Positions 8,337 through 17,600 of a stretch of 64,000 nucleotides of DNA are shown in pieces. Origin of the DNA: Actinomycetes bacterium (GTDB lineage: Bacteria; Actinomycetota; Actinomycetes; Mycobacteriales; Mycobacteriaceae); NCBI GenBank assembly GCA_023418505.1, contig JAEZZR010000011.1, positions 1 to 64,000 of the forward strand, read 5' to 3'. The position numbers and the translations under genes are program-made. Below the pieces are notes generated by a model. The model ran no database searches, was not told the origin of the DNA, and saw only the letters and a program-made list of their open reading frames with translations. The first letter of the stretch is position 1. The number at the start of each line of letters is the position of its first letter.

Positions 8337-8951
8337 ATGCTACGCCCGGCAGGACACCCAGATTGCACCGCAGAATGGATTTCGATTGGCGCGAACTTAC
8401 GTGCCGCACCTGATGCGGTGAACATTGTTTCTGATTTTGTATTTTCTGATGAGCTGCAAGTGCCGGTCACTGATTTTGAACGGCAACTGGGGATTGTGCG
8501 TGGAAGTGCCACCGAGTCCGAAGATTTAGCTGGCTGTACTGCATTGAAGATTGTGGCCCCGCGGTTGGCGCCAACAAATTGGTTGGCCACTGGTGCTAGC
8601 CGGTTGGCATTAAATAAGGCGTTAACTGATCATTTTGGTTCCGATCCTATCTTCTTCGCACCCACGCAGCTCGATCTGTTGGCGGTGGCTTCGGATGAAG
8701 CAGAAGAAGTGTTGGCCGAAAATTACAGGAGCGCGACAGGCTTTGCTGCTACTGCTTCAACCCGAACTGCAATTCCCGCCCGGATCCTGCGTGCGTGTAC
8801 TTGGTCCGTCCAAACTTTCTTGCGCAGTAATCATCGCTTAGTGCCGGAACCACTGTGCATCACCACCAGCGGTGAGCTTCAGGCGGCTGTAGTCGCAGAG
8901 TCGAGGAAAATCACTAAGGTGGAACCGAACGGTTTTGCAATCGCTGCATGA
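8337..8951 (+). CDS. Unknown protein coupled to treY
   Basis: A soluble protein of 204 residues which I do not recognise. It is Ala/Thr/Glu-rich, mostly mixed alpha/beta in pattern, and has no signal peptide, membrane segment or familiar motif. I take the ATG at 8337 because AAGGAG lies five bases upstream; an in-frame GTG at 8277 would add 20 residues but has no such site. The stop overlaps the treY start as ATGA, so the two are translationally coupled. That suggests, without proving, a role linked to maltodextrin or trehalose metabolism. It could also be a lineage-specific gene that merely shares the transcript. Confidence 0.65.
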   Translation: MLRPAGHPDCTAEWISIGANLRAAPDAVNIVSDFVFSDELQVPVTDFERQLGIVRGSATESEDLAGCTALKIVAPRLAPTNWLATGASRLALNKALTDHFGSDPIFFAPTQLDLLAVASDEAEEVLAENYRSATGFAATASTRTAIPARILRACTWSVQTFLRSNHRLVPEPLCITTSGELQAAVVAESRKITKVEPNGFAIAA

Positions 8952-11407
8952 AAGGCACACCTATGGTCTCCCGCCCGATTACTGCTACGTATCGCTTACA
9001 GCTACGTGGCCCCAAAGCAGATCCTCAGGGCAGAGCTTTTACCTTCGACGATGCCCGGCAGCAAGTGCCATATCTGGCCAATTTAGGTATTTCGCACCTG
9101 TACCTTTCGCCTATTTTGACCGCGGTGCCGGAATCCAATCATGGTTACGACGTCATTGACCCCACCGAGGTCAACCCAGAGCTCGGCGGTCTGGCCGGGC
9201 TGCAGCGCTTAGCCGAAGCTGCCCATGAAGCTGGACTAGGCATCATCATCGACGTGGTGCCAAACCACCTTGGTGTGGAAGATCCTCAACTGAATAAGTG
9301 GTGGTGGGATGTTCTTACCCACGGTAAAGACTCCGAGTTCGAGCCATATTTTGATATTGACTGGCACAAGGACAACGGCGCCGGTGGCAAAATGGGGCTG
9401 CCGATTCTGGGCTCTGAAGAAGATGTGGCAGCACTAGAAATCGATCGTTCTGGTGATGAGCCGCTACTGCGCTACTACGATCACGTCTTCCCCATCGCCC
9501 CTGGCACTGATGAAGGCAGTGCCCAGGAAGTCCACGACCGCCAGAGCTACCGTTTGATGTACTGGCGCGATGGCGTCATCGGTTACCGACGTTTCTTCAG
9601 CGTCAACGGCCTGGCTGGTATCCGCCAGGAAAATCCCGTGGTCTTCGAACGTACTCACCGCATCATTCGCGAACTGATCGCCCTGGACATCATCGATGGT
9701 GTGCGCATCGACCACCCAGACGGGTTGAGCAATCCTTTCGAGTACCTGTCCCAGCTGCGTCATTTGCTTGGCGACGATAAATGGCTGGTCATTGAAAAGA
9801 TCCTCGGCTCTACCGAGCCATTAGATCCGCGCCTTAAGGTAGACGGCACCACTGGCTACGACGCCATGCGCGAGTTAGACAACGTCTTTTTAAACCGTGA
9901 TGCCCGTGATGCGATGAGCATGCTGGCGCTGCAGCAAACCGGTTCTACCTGGGATCGCAACGCTATCGGCGCTACCGAGCGAGAACTTAAGCGCGATGTC
10001 ACGCGCTTCGAGCTCGCTGCCGAGGTGCGTCGTCTGGCTCGTGCACTGCGGCGCGATAACTGGTCTACCTACGGTGCGAACGTCACCGAAGAGGATCTGA
10101 TCAGCACGATTGGCGAGCTTGTCGCAGCGATGCCGGTTTATCGCTCGGACTATGTCTCGCTATCGCGGGTGACTTCTTCGGTGATCCAGCAAATGGCAGC
10201 GCGCTTCCCATCGCGGGTCTTCGCACTGGATTTGATTGCCGCTGGTCTGATCGCCGGTGGCGAGGCTGCCACACGTTTCGCCCAGGTCTGTGGTGCAGTG
10301 ATGGCAAAGGGCGTGGAAGATACAACTTTCTACCGTGCTTCCCGGCTGGTCAGCCTCAATGAAGTCGGTGGCGATCCAGCACACTTCGGTGTTTCGGCTG
10401 CCGAGTTCCATCTGTTGCAGCATGAACGTGCACGCCTCTGGCCACGTGCCATGACCAGCTTGACCACGCACGACACCAAGCGCGGTGAAGATACCCGTGC
10501 TCGTATTATCCAGCTGTCTGATGTTTCGGGGCTCTGGGCAGAATGCGTGCGTGACTGGACGGCAATTACCCCACCACCAGATGGTGCGACCGGCTACTTC
10601 CTGCTGCAGAACATCATTGGTGTCTGGCCAGCTGACGGCGAAATTGATGCCGAATTCCGCGAGCGCTTGCATCAATATGCTGAAAAAGCCATGCGCGAGG
10701 CGAGCCTGCACACCACCTGGACAGAGGTCAACGAAGACTTCGAAAACCAGGTACATGGCTGGATCGACGCGCTGCTAGATGGACCACTCAACGAACGGAT
10801 TACTGACTTCGTACGCAAGATTGCGCCTGCGGCATACACCACTAGCTGGTCGCGCAAGCTATTGCAGCTGATTGGCCCTGGTATCCCTGATACTTACCAA
10901 GGCGCGGAGCTGATCGAAGATTCCCTAGTGGATCCAGATAACCGTCGTTTCGTGGATTACGACCGCCGCCACGATTTACTCAGCACTGTACGCAGCGAAG
11001 AGATGCCCTCACTTGATCTAGAGGCTGCTTCAGCCACGGCTCACGAGCGCGACCTAGCTGATGTAGTGAAGATGATGGTGATCCACCACGGCCTACAGGT
11101 ACGCCAAGAAAAGCCAGATTCCATCATCGGTGGCACCTACCAGCCAGTATTTGCAGAAGGTTCTTCCGAACGGCACTTGGTTGGTATGGCTCGCGGCCCA
11201 CAAGGTGCCGAGCCAGATGTGATCGCCTTGACCACCCGTCGTCCGCTCGGTCTGGCACGCGATGGTGGTTGGGAAGATACGACAGTCACCCTGCCCGAAG
11301 GTTTCTGGACGGATCGCTTCACCGGTCGCACTTGGTCGAGCACCATCGCAGTGGCATCGATGTTCGATACCTACCCACTCGCGCTGTTAGTACGCAACGA
11401 AGACTAG
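8948..11407 (+). CDS. treY: Maltooligosyl trehalose synthase TreY
   Basis: A GH13 enzyme of 819 residues that isomerises the reducing-end alpha-1,4 bond of maltodextrins to alpha,alpha-1,1, making maltooligosyl trehalose. Family marks are ATYRLQL at the N-terminus, IIIDVVPNHLGV (region I, about residues 97-109), the nucleophile Asp255 in DGVRIDHPDGL, the acid/base Glu283 in WLVIEKIL, and MTSLTTHDTKRGED (about residue 506). The C-terminal part contains PGIPDTYQGAEL, typical of TreY. The product is cut by TreZ (encoded 1.4 kb downstream) to free trehalose, the precursor of trehalose mycolates in Corynebacteriales. The start overlaps the upstream stop as ATGA. Confidence 0.95.
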   Translation: MKGTPMVSRPITATYRLQLRGPKADPQGRAFTFDDARQQVPYLANLGISHLYLSPILTAVPESNHGYDVIDPTEVNPELGGLAGLQRLAEAAHEAGLGIIIDVVPNHLGVEDPQLNKWWWDVLTHGKDSEFEPYFDIDWHKDNGAGGKMGLPILGSEEDVAALEIDRSGDEPLLRYYDHVFPIAPGTDEGSAQEVHDRQSYRLMYWRDGVIGYRRFFSVNGLAGIRQENPVVFERTHRIIRELIALDIIDGVRIDHPDGLSNPFEYLSQLRHLLGDDKWLVIEKILGSTEPLDPRLKVDGTTGYDAMRELDNVFLNRDARDAMSMLALQQTGSTWDRNAIGATERELKRDVTRFELAAEVRRLARALRRDNWSTYGANVTEEDLISTIGELVAAMPVYRSDYVSLSRVTSSVIQQMAARFPSRVFALDLIAAGLIAGGEAATRFAQVCGAVMAKGVEDTTFYRASRLVSLNEVGGDPAHFGVSAAEFHLLQHERARLWPRAMTSLTTHDTKRGEDTRARIIQLSDVSGLWAECVRDWTAITPPPDGATGYFLLQNIIGVWPADGEIDAEFRERLHQYAEKAMREASLHTTWTEVNEDFENQVHGWIDALLDGPLNERITDFVRKIAPAAYTTSWSRKLLQLIGPGIPDTYQGAELIEDSLVDPDNRRFVDYDRRHDLLSTVRSEEMPSLDLEAASATAHERDLADVVKMMVIHHGLQVRQEKPDSIIGGTYQPVFAEGSSERHLVGMARGPQGAEPDVIALTTRRPLGLARDGGWEDTTVTLPEGFWTDRFTGRTWSSTIAVASMFDTYPLALLVRNED

Positions 11408-11411
11408 AAGC

Positions 11412-11786
11412 TTAGCGTCCGCGCAGCCGATCGAGCTGACGACGTTCTTTCTTCGTCGGCCGGCCACTACCCCGCTCCCGTACCGGCAAAGATGCCAAAA
11501 TTTCTTTTGCCGGCGGTGGCGGGGATTTGTCGATATAGCACTTTTGCGCCACAGCAGCCCCCACCCGCTTCGGTACCGTTGTCACAACTTCCACAATGGT
11601 TTCGCGATGGTTTGCCCACAGGCGCACCTCATCACCGGGTGCTACGAGCGTGGCCGGCTTCACCACCTGACCATTGACCTTCACATGGCCACCGCGAATA
11701 GATTTCGTCGCCAGCGAACGAGTCTTAAGCAGCCGTACCGCCCAGAGCCACACGTCAATGCGAACCGGAGTTGCCGTAGGTTCCAT
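11412..11786 (-). CDS. S4-domain RNA-binding protein (Hsp15-like)
   Basis: A small basic protein of 124 residues with an N-terminal S4 domain (about residues 8-70; RIDVWLWAVRLLKTRSLATKSIRGGHVKVNG), followed by a basic Arg/Lys-rich tail ending KKERRQLDRLRGR. It matches the HslR/Hsp15 family, which in E. coli binds stalled 50S subunits with nascent peptidyl-tRNA. The role here is inferred from the family. The gene converges on treY with only a 4-base gap, and the 85-residue membrane protein gene lies just upstream on the same strand, so the two may share a transcript. Confidence 0.88.
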   Translation of the reverse strand: MEPTATPVRIDVWLWAVRLLKTRSLATKSIRGGHVKVNGQVVKPATLVAPGDEVRLWANHRETIVEVVTTVPKRVGAAVAQKCYIDKSPPPPAKEILASLPVRERGSGRPTKKERRQLDRLRGR

Positions 11787-11802
11787 GGTGATCCTGCCGA
11801 AC

Positions 11803-12060
11803 CTACTGCGCGTCCTTGTGGTTGACGATGCGGCGTACCTGCCAGCCGTTATACAACGCCAAGATCATACCGACGACCAGCACTAACACCACCGTGGTCG
11901 CATCGCCGAGTGCCAGCCCCAACACAACTGCCAACGCAACGGAGCCACCGGCGAAAATCACCGCGTTGCGGCTATAACGGCGCACTGCCTGCTTGCGTTG
12001 CTCAATCGGATTGACACTGCCACCACGAGGTTGACGCATCGGATAATTTGGCTGAGACAT
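11803..12060 (-). CDS. Small two-helix membrane protein
   Basis: A protein of 85 residues with a basic N-terminal tail of about 30 residues, two hydrophobic helices (about 33-50 and 53-71) and a short basic C-terminus. This topology puts both ends in the cytoplasm. No family is recognised. It lies between the YigZ gene and the S4-domain gene on the same strand with gaps of 20 and 16 bases, so it belongs to a small operon. AGTAGG at about 9 bases upstream is a plausible ribosome binding site. Confidence 0.7.
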   Translation of the reverse strand: MSQPNYPMRQPRGGSVNPIEQRKQAVRRYSRNAVIFAGGSVALAVVLGLALGDATTVVLVLVVGMILALYNGWQVRRIVNHKDAQ

Positions 12061-12080
12061 AACCGAAATCCTACTACCTC

Positions 12081-12782
12081 CTAATTAGCGCCTGCACGGC
12101 GTTCTACCCACCGAGACCCCGCAGAAACACCGGCATACTTCCCCCGAGAAATCCCGGCGATCAGCTGCTCTAAATCCTCAACCTCACCCGGCGCGCACGC
12201 TACTTCGATGATGGCCGTAGCTTCCCACTTTGTATCCAGCACGTTCACGTCGTGATTGCGTAAGGTGGCTTCGATCGCACCTGCTTCAGCTACGTCAACT
12301 GGAATATGGCGGATGGCATGGTTGCTACGGATATAGCGAGGCACTTTATCCAGCGCAGCATTCGTGGCATCCGAATACGCGCGCACTAGACCGCCCGTAC
12401 CCAGCTTGGTGCCACCGAAATAGCGGATGACAACCGCCACTACGTTGCTTAGCCCAGATCCGGCCAACACATCCAACATGGGTTTTCCCGCAGTTCCGGA
12501 TGGTTCGCCATCGTCGCTGGATCTTTCGATAGGTTGAGCGTCGTCGACAGCAATAATGAAAGCGCTACAGTGGTGCCGCGCATCTGGGTATTCCTGCCGA
12601 GCAAGTGCGATGAAATCGCGGGCTTCTTCTTCGGAATCGGCGCGACCAATCCAGGCAATGAAGCGGGAGCGCTTTTCCTCAATTTCTGCAGTGACGTGGG
12701 TGGCAACTTCGGGAACCAAGAGCTCTTGTGCTTGTAGGTCAGCCTGTACTTGAGGCTGTACTGGGGTTTCCGAAGTCGACAT
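12081..12782 (-). CDS. YigZ/IMPACT family protein
   Basis: A cytosolic protein of 233 residues of the YigZ (UPF0029/IMPACT) family. The IMPACT domain is clear: SRFIAWIGRA, DARHHCSAFII, the SSDDGEPSGTAGKPML signature (about 89-105), VVIRYFGGTKLGTGGLVRAYSDA, then a C-terminal DUF1949-like ferredoxin fold. Bacterial members are thought to bind RNA or ribosomes; the exact role is unsettled. I start at the ATG at 12782, since the longer frame reaches across the treZ start and its promoter. The gene is divergent from treZ with a 28-bp gap. Its stop region carries a small CCTACTA/CCTCCTA duplication. Confidence 0.9.
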   Translation of the reverse strand: MSTSETPVQPQVQADLQAQELLVPEVATHVTAEIEEKRSRFIAWIGRADSEEEARDFIALARQEYPDARHHCSAFIIAVDDAQPIERSSDDGEPSGTAGKPMLDVLAGSGLSNVVAVVIRYFGGTKLGTGGLVRAYSDATNAALDKVPRYIRSNHAIRHIPVDVAEAGAIEATLRNHDVNVLDTKWEATAIIEVACAPGEVEDLEQLIAGISRGKYAGVSAGSRWVERRAGAN

Positions 12783-12797
12783 AAACTCAATAGTTCC

Positions 12798-12803
12798 TAT
12801 GAT
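12798..12803 (+). promoter_or_regulatory. treZ -10 box, leaderless start
   Basis: TATGAT is followed by seven bases and then the ATG at 12811. This placement rules out the ATG at 12799, which lies inside the box, and implies a transcript starting at the treZ start codon. Confidence 0.6.
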
Positions 12804-12810
12804 GGGGACT

Positions 12811-14643
12811 ATGCGCAAATACCGAGTCTGGGCTCCTTACGCCGACGAAGTTGAACTATTACTCCACGGCGATGCCACGAAATCACATCCGATGACCGCG
12901 GAAGGAGATTCAGGTTGGTTCACCTCCGAGCAGGAAATGACTCCTGGGCAGCGCTACCAATTCCGGGTACGCAAAGCTGAGGCTGGCGACGCTGAAGCTA
13001 GCGACGCAGGCGCAAACGATAGCGCAGCCGAAAGCCCCGAATGGTCGATCCCGCTACCCGATCCACGTTCCCAGCACCAACCGGAAGGCCCACACGGCCC
13101 TTCGGAAGTTATTGACCTTGCTGATTTCACCTGGAACGACCACAACTGGACTGGCCGTATCCTGCCTGGTGGCTTGATCTACGAACTCCATGTGGGCACG
13201 TTTAGCCCTTCGGCTGATTTCGCCGGTCTGGTGGAAAAGCTCGACCACTTGGTCGATCTGGGTGTCACCCATGTGGAACTGATGCCCGTGCAGCCTTTCG
13301 GTGGCAATCGCAACTGGGGATACGACGGCGTGTCCTGGATGGCCGTACACGAAGGCTACGGCGGACCGCGCGGCTTACAGCAGCTGATCGATGCCTGCCA
13401 CCAGCGTGGCCTGGCTGTCATTTTGGATGTGGTGTACAACCACTTCGGCCCCGATGGTAATTACGTGGGCTTCTTTGGCCCCTACACCCAGCCTGGTGAT
13501 ACCGGCTGGGGCGATGTAGTCAATCTGATCGGAGATGATTCCGATGAGGTGCGCGCCTACATCCTAGATGCCATCCGCCAGTGGTTCGTGGACTATCACG
13601 TGGATGGTCTGCGTTTGGACGCCGTCCATGCGCTGCATGATCCGGGCGCTTTCCACATCCTGGAGCAGATGCAAGAAGTAGCTGATACCGTCGCCAGCCA
13701 AACGGGCATCCCGCGTACCCTGATTGCCGAGTCCGATCAGAACGATCCCCGCCTGGTACGCCCACGTGCTGCCGGTGGTTTTGGTCTCGCGGCACAGTGG
13801 GACGACGACGTACACCACGCGATCCATACGCTTGTCTCTGGCGAAGATCACGCCTACTACGGCGATTTCGGCACTGTAGAAGTGCTCGCCCAGACCCTGC
13901 AGACTGGCTTTTGGCACACCGATCGCTATTCCTCCTTCCGCGGACGCACCCACGGCCGCCCATTCGATCTAGCCGTGCAACCAATGAATGCGCTGGTTAC
14001 GTACACCACCACCCACGATCAGACGGGTAACCGCGCGCAAGGTGATCGCCCCTCGATGAACCTCACTGCGCAACAACAACTGCTCAAAGCCGCGGTAGTG
14101 GCGTGCAGTCCGTTTACCCCAATGCTCTTCCAGGGCGAAGAATGGGGCGCTTCCACGCCGTTTGCATTCTTCTGCTCGCACGAAAGTGATGAACTCCAGC
14201 GCCTAACCCGCGAAGGTCGCCTCCGCGAGTTCAGCCGCGCCGGGTGGAATCCGGACGAGGTCGCAGATCCAAGCGCACCAGAGACTTACGAAAATTCCAT
14301 CCTGAAGTGGGACGAAGTAACATCCGGCGCGCATCAGCAGATCTTGCAGGCCTACCAAGAGCTCTTTGCTTTACGACGCCGTCTGCCCCAATTAACTAAT
14401 CCTTGGGCGGATTCCGTACAGGTAAAGACCTCGGGCAACCAGATGCAGCTGATTCGTACCAACCATGGCACCAAACCGGTGGTGCTAGTGGCGAACTTCA
14501 GTGCGCAGCCAGCTGACGTAGTTGTTACCGAACTGACGGAAAATCCAGAGGTGCTGCAGCAGTTTGAACAGGTAGAGATCACTGCTGCAGATGGTGGCTA
14601 CACGGTGGCGCTGCCTGCCTGGGGCTACGCAGTAATTAGCTAG
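12811..14643 (+). CDS. treZ: Maltooligosyltrehalose trehalohydrolase TreZ
   Basis: A GH13 enzyme of 610 residues that hydrolyses the alpha-1,4 bond next to the trehalose end of maltooligosyl trehalose and releases free trehalose. It opens with MRKYRVWAPYADEVEL (CBM48-like). The barrel shows DVVYNHFGPDGNY (region I, about residue 205), the nucleophile Asp270 in DGLRLDAVHAL, the acid/base Glu307 in LIAESDQND, and the family marker TTHDQTGNRA. LFQGEEWGAS and a C-terminal beta domain complete it. An Ala/Asp/Glu-rich insert lies around residues 55-75. It works with GlgX and TreY encoded upstream. The start follows from the TATGAT box 7 bases before this ATG. Confidence 0.95.
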   Translation: MRKYRVWAPYADEVELLLHGDATKSHPMTAEGDSGWFTSEQEMTPGQRYQFRVRKAEAGDAEASDAGANDSAAESPEWSIPLPDPRSQHQPEGPHGPSEVIDLADFTWNDHNWTGRILPGGLIYELHVGTFSPSADFAGLVEKLDHLVDLGVTHVELMPVQPFGGNRNWGYDGVSWMAVHEGYGGPRGLQQLIDACHQRGLAVILDVVYNHFGPDGNYVGFFGPYTQPGDTGWGDVVNLIGDDSDEVRAYILDAIRQWFVDYHVDGLRLDAVHALHDPGAFHILEQMQEVADTVASQTGIPRTLIAESDQNDPRLVRPRAAGGFGLAAQWDDDVHHAIHTLVSGEDHAYYGDFGTVEVLAQTLQTGFWHTDRYSSFRGRTHGRPFDLAVQPMNALVTYTTTHDQTGNRAQGDRPSMNLTAQQQLLKAAVVACSPFTPMLFQGEEWGASTPFAFFCSHESDELQRLTREGRLREFSRAGWNPDEVADPSAPETYENSILKWDEVTSGAHQQILQAYQELFALRRRLPQLTNPWADSVQVKTSGNQMQLIRTNHGTKPVVLVANFSAQPADVVVTELTENPEVLQQFEQVEITAADGGYTVALPAWGYAVIS

Positions 14644-14650
14644 CGATCTG

Positions 14651-14676
14651 TATTCTAGGCCTCGATTTTAGGCCTC
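14651..14676. repeat. 13-bp duplication over 1190-residue gene stop
   Basis: Two copies ending TAGGCCTC (14651-14663, 14664-14676; 11 of 13 bases equal). The second holds the TAA stop (minus strand) of the 1190-residue gene. Confidence 0.85.
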
Positions 14677-17600
14677 TGATTCCTGGGTGCCTGAGGTTTC
14701 TTCCTCGGCCTCCAGGTGTACTAGATCCCCAGCAGTGGCATGGGTAACCAATGCTTCAGCAATCAGCAGGTCACTCATCACCAGGGTTGGCACGAGGTCT
14801 GCGAGCTTCGTCCACAGTGGCAGCAGTTCGCGGATCACCGTATCGTCCACGCCAGGATTATCGCGCTTTTGTTGTGCCAAGCAGCGTGCAGCCACAGCAA
14901 TCAACAGCGACGTACCAGGCGTGAGCGTCCAATGCAGCCGCGGATCATCCGCATCAATGCCATCGAGCTTGTGGAAGCGCACATTCACCGCTTTGCGCAA
15001 TGCCGGTGAGGTACGCGTCACAATCTTGAACAGTTTGCGCGAGTGGCTCGCCAGGCCAGTCATCACCGCCGAATCCACGATCTCATTGCGAGCTTCCACC
15101 ACTTCATACACGGCAGTAAAGCGCGCATCATCGTCGGTTAACGGCCCAGGCACAATCCGGTGCGAGTTAAACACCTGCGCCAAAATGGCATTCGCCTGCG
15201 CTTCTGGCAGTGCTGTGATCTGTACCGATGAGGAATCAATGCTGGCCGATTCCAACGTTGTATCCTGCCCGGTTGCCAAAGCATCCACCAAAGCCGCACC
15301 ACCGGTACTACGGATGTAATCCAAGAGTGCGTCGCGGTTTGCTGCGTCGTCGGCAGGCAAAGCACGCAAGTCTTCCATCGACGACAACACACCGAGCCAT
15401 GGCACGCGGCGTGGATCTGGCGTATTTTGCCGTGCGACGAAGGGCTCCAGCACCAGGGCACTGCCAATGAAGGTGCCCGGCTGATCGTCCAAGCGAATCG
15501 ACGTGGAATTCAAGGCGGCCAAACTCCGGCGCGCATCCTTGCGGAACGCCACGCGTAGCTGATCTGGGGCCAAGTTGGGGTTTGCCTCGGCAAGCTTCTT
15601 TGCCAGGCCTTCACGCATCGCGGCATAGAGCGACCACAAGCGGGCAAGTTCAGGAACTGTGAGCTGATCGACGGCGATAGTGCCAGTGTCACGCGCATCC
15701 TCGTCTGGCTCGTGCAATGCTGGCAAGATCGTAGAACCTTCGGCTGGCCACTTAGGCCGGCGACCTTTTTCCAGACCAAGCGTTGCCTGCACAACATAAG
15801 GGCCAGCTTCGGCATAGTCTTCCGGTAGTTGGCATTCCCCATCGATGACGTCGAGGCCAATAGGCTCCAACCACGGCGCGGAAGCACACCAGATCCACAG
15901 CTTTAGTGGCACGTGGGCGATGGAGTCTGCGACGTCGACAGCAAAATAGCGATCCTCGGTGCTCTGCCACGAAATTGCCTGGACAGGATCCTTGCGTGGT
16001 GCTTCGACCAAACGCACGGACATACGCTTGCGGGCGGTCACGCGCGTCCAGTCCAAGTTAATGCGAATCGCCGTGAGCATGCTGATGCGTTCGGCGTATT
16101 CCCCGAAGTCACCAACCAGCACGTCGCCCTTGCGAGTCAGTGGTACGCGGCAAATATCGCGATCATCGTTGCTCACCGACAAGTGCGCGTGACGCAACTG
16201 CCCTGGTGCATGCACCCGGAACTGGCCGTGAACGTTAATTCGGCGCACGCGGGTTTCCAAGGTGAAACGGCGGTGCGCGGTGGTGCCGTCTTCTAAAGGA
16301 ATATCGAAGCCCAAAGTTGCGGGGCGGATTTGGATCTCTAGGCTGGCGCCTTCGTCGGTGGATAGTTCCAGGTAGCCCTTAGTTTCGTCTTCGCCGAGCT
16401 TCAACACTTCTGGTTCGGCGTACATCGGCTTGTCGCCACAGAACAGGCGCACCTGGACTGGGCTTAAGCCTTCGACGGTTGGAATGCGGAAGCCATCGCC
16501 ACCACCACGGTAGGCAATATCGAGTTCCGCCTGTTCCGCTACTGCGAAATGACGCTGGAACGTGCGACCACGCGGGTTGGTCAGGCGCACGACGAATTCG
16601 CCGAGCCAAGGGAACTCATCATCAGTGAGGATCTCTACTTCGCCACCATCGGCTGGCACTTCGAGGTCGTATTCCATAATCGCCTCGGTGGTAAATTCAC
16701 CGAAGCCCGTGAACTCGGCCAGCTGTACCCGCCATGGCTCATCGTGGCCAGACAACGTCGGTGGGAATACGGCTACCGGACCGCCAGCGAATACTGGCGT
16801 ACCAAACTGCGTGGTAGCCCCGTTAAGCAACGAATGTGGGCAAATCACCCGTGGCCGGCGCATTGGGGAGGCAGAACGCACTTGCCCCGCCACGCCTTGA
16901 CGCCGTACCTGCAGCGCCCAAACATCTCGCAAATCCACTTCTGCTACTTGCCACAGCGGCCAAGAAGATTCCGTCGGCGCGGTTAAGAATGGCACGGCAT
17001 CGCCGGTTAGTGGATCGACCAACGTGGCATCTTCTGGAAACAGCACGAATGCCGAATCATAATGCAGCGAGACTTTATCCGTTACCGACTGACCATCAGC
17101 GCCGAAAATCACAATCGGATCATCGGTATCAATTGCGGGGATCTGCCAACGATGCTGTTCGCCAAGCTCCACCAAAACTTCGCGGACTGGCTCGGAGATA
17201 TCCACGATCGGACGCCGATCAGCTTCCCCTAAAGCCACCACCGGCGTGGATTCCACTGAGCCACCGAAGGTCACAAGCCATGAAGAAGCCTGCGGCGCTA
17301 CCGGCGTTGGCAGCTGCACGCCTACGCGCTGGGTATCTTGATCGAAGTACAACTGTGGCCGACCAACTGTATTAATAGCACCGAGTGCTGTACGACGCTG
17401 GTAGGTTCCCGCTGGACGCACCCGTAGCTCTTCGCGAGCTGCATCGGCGTGGATGAGTGGCAATTGGCTGCTGATTTCATTGCTGCGGATCTCCCAATCC
17501 ACCGGCGATTCCATCGTCTGGATAAGAAATTCCGCTAAACCTGATACCAGTTGCGCTGCAGCTTCCGGGGCGGTCTGGCTGAGCATCCGCAAGGCACGTG

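Noticed and set aside
10160..10756. A 198-codon antisense frame in treY
   Set aside because: Same reason: full overlap with a well-supported enzyme gene and no recognisable protein features.
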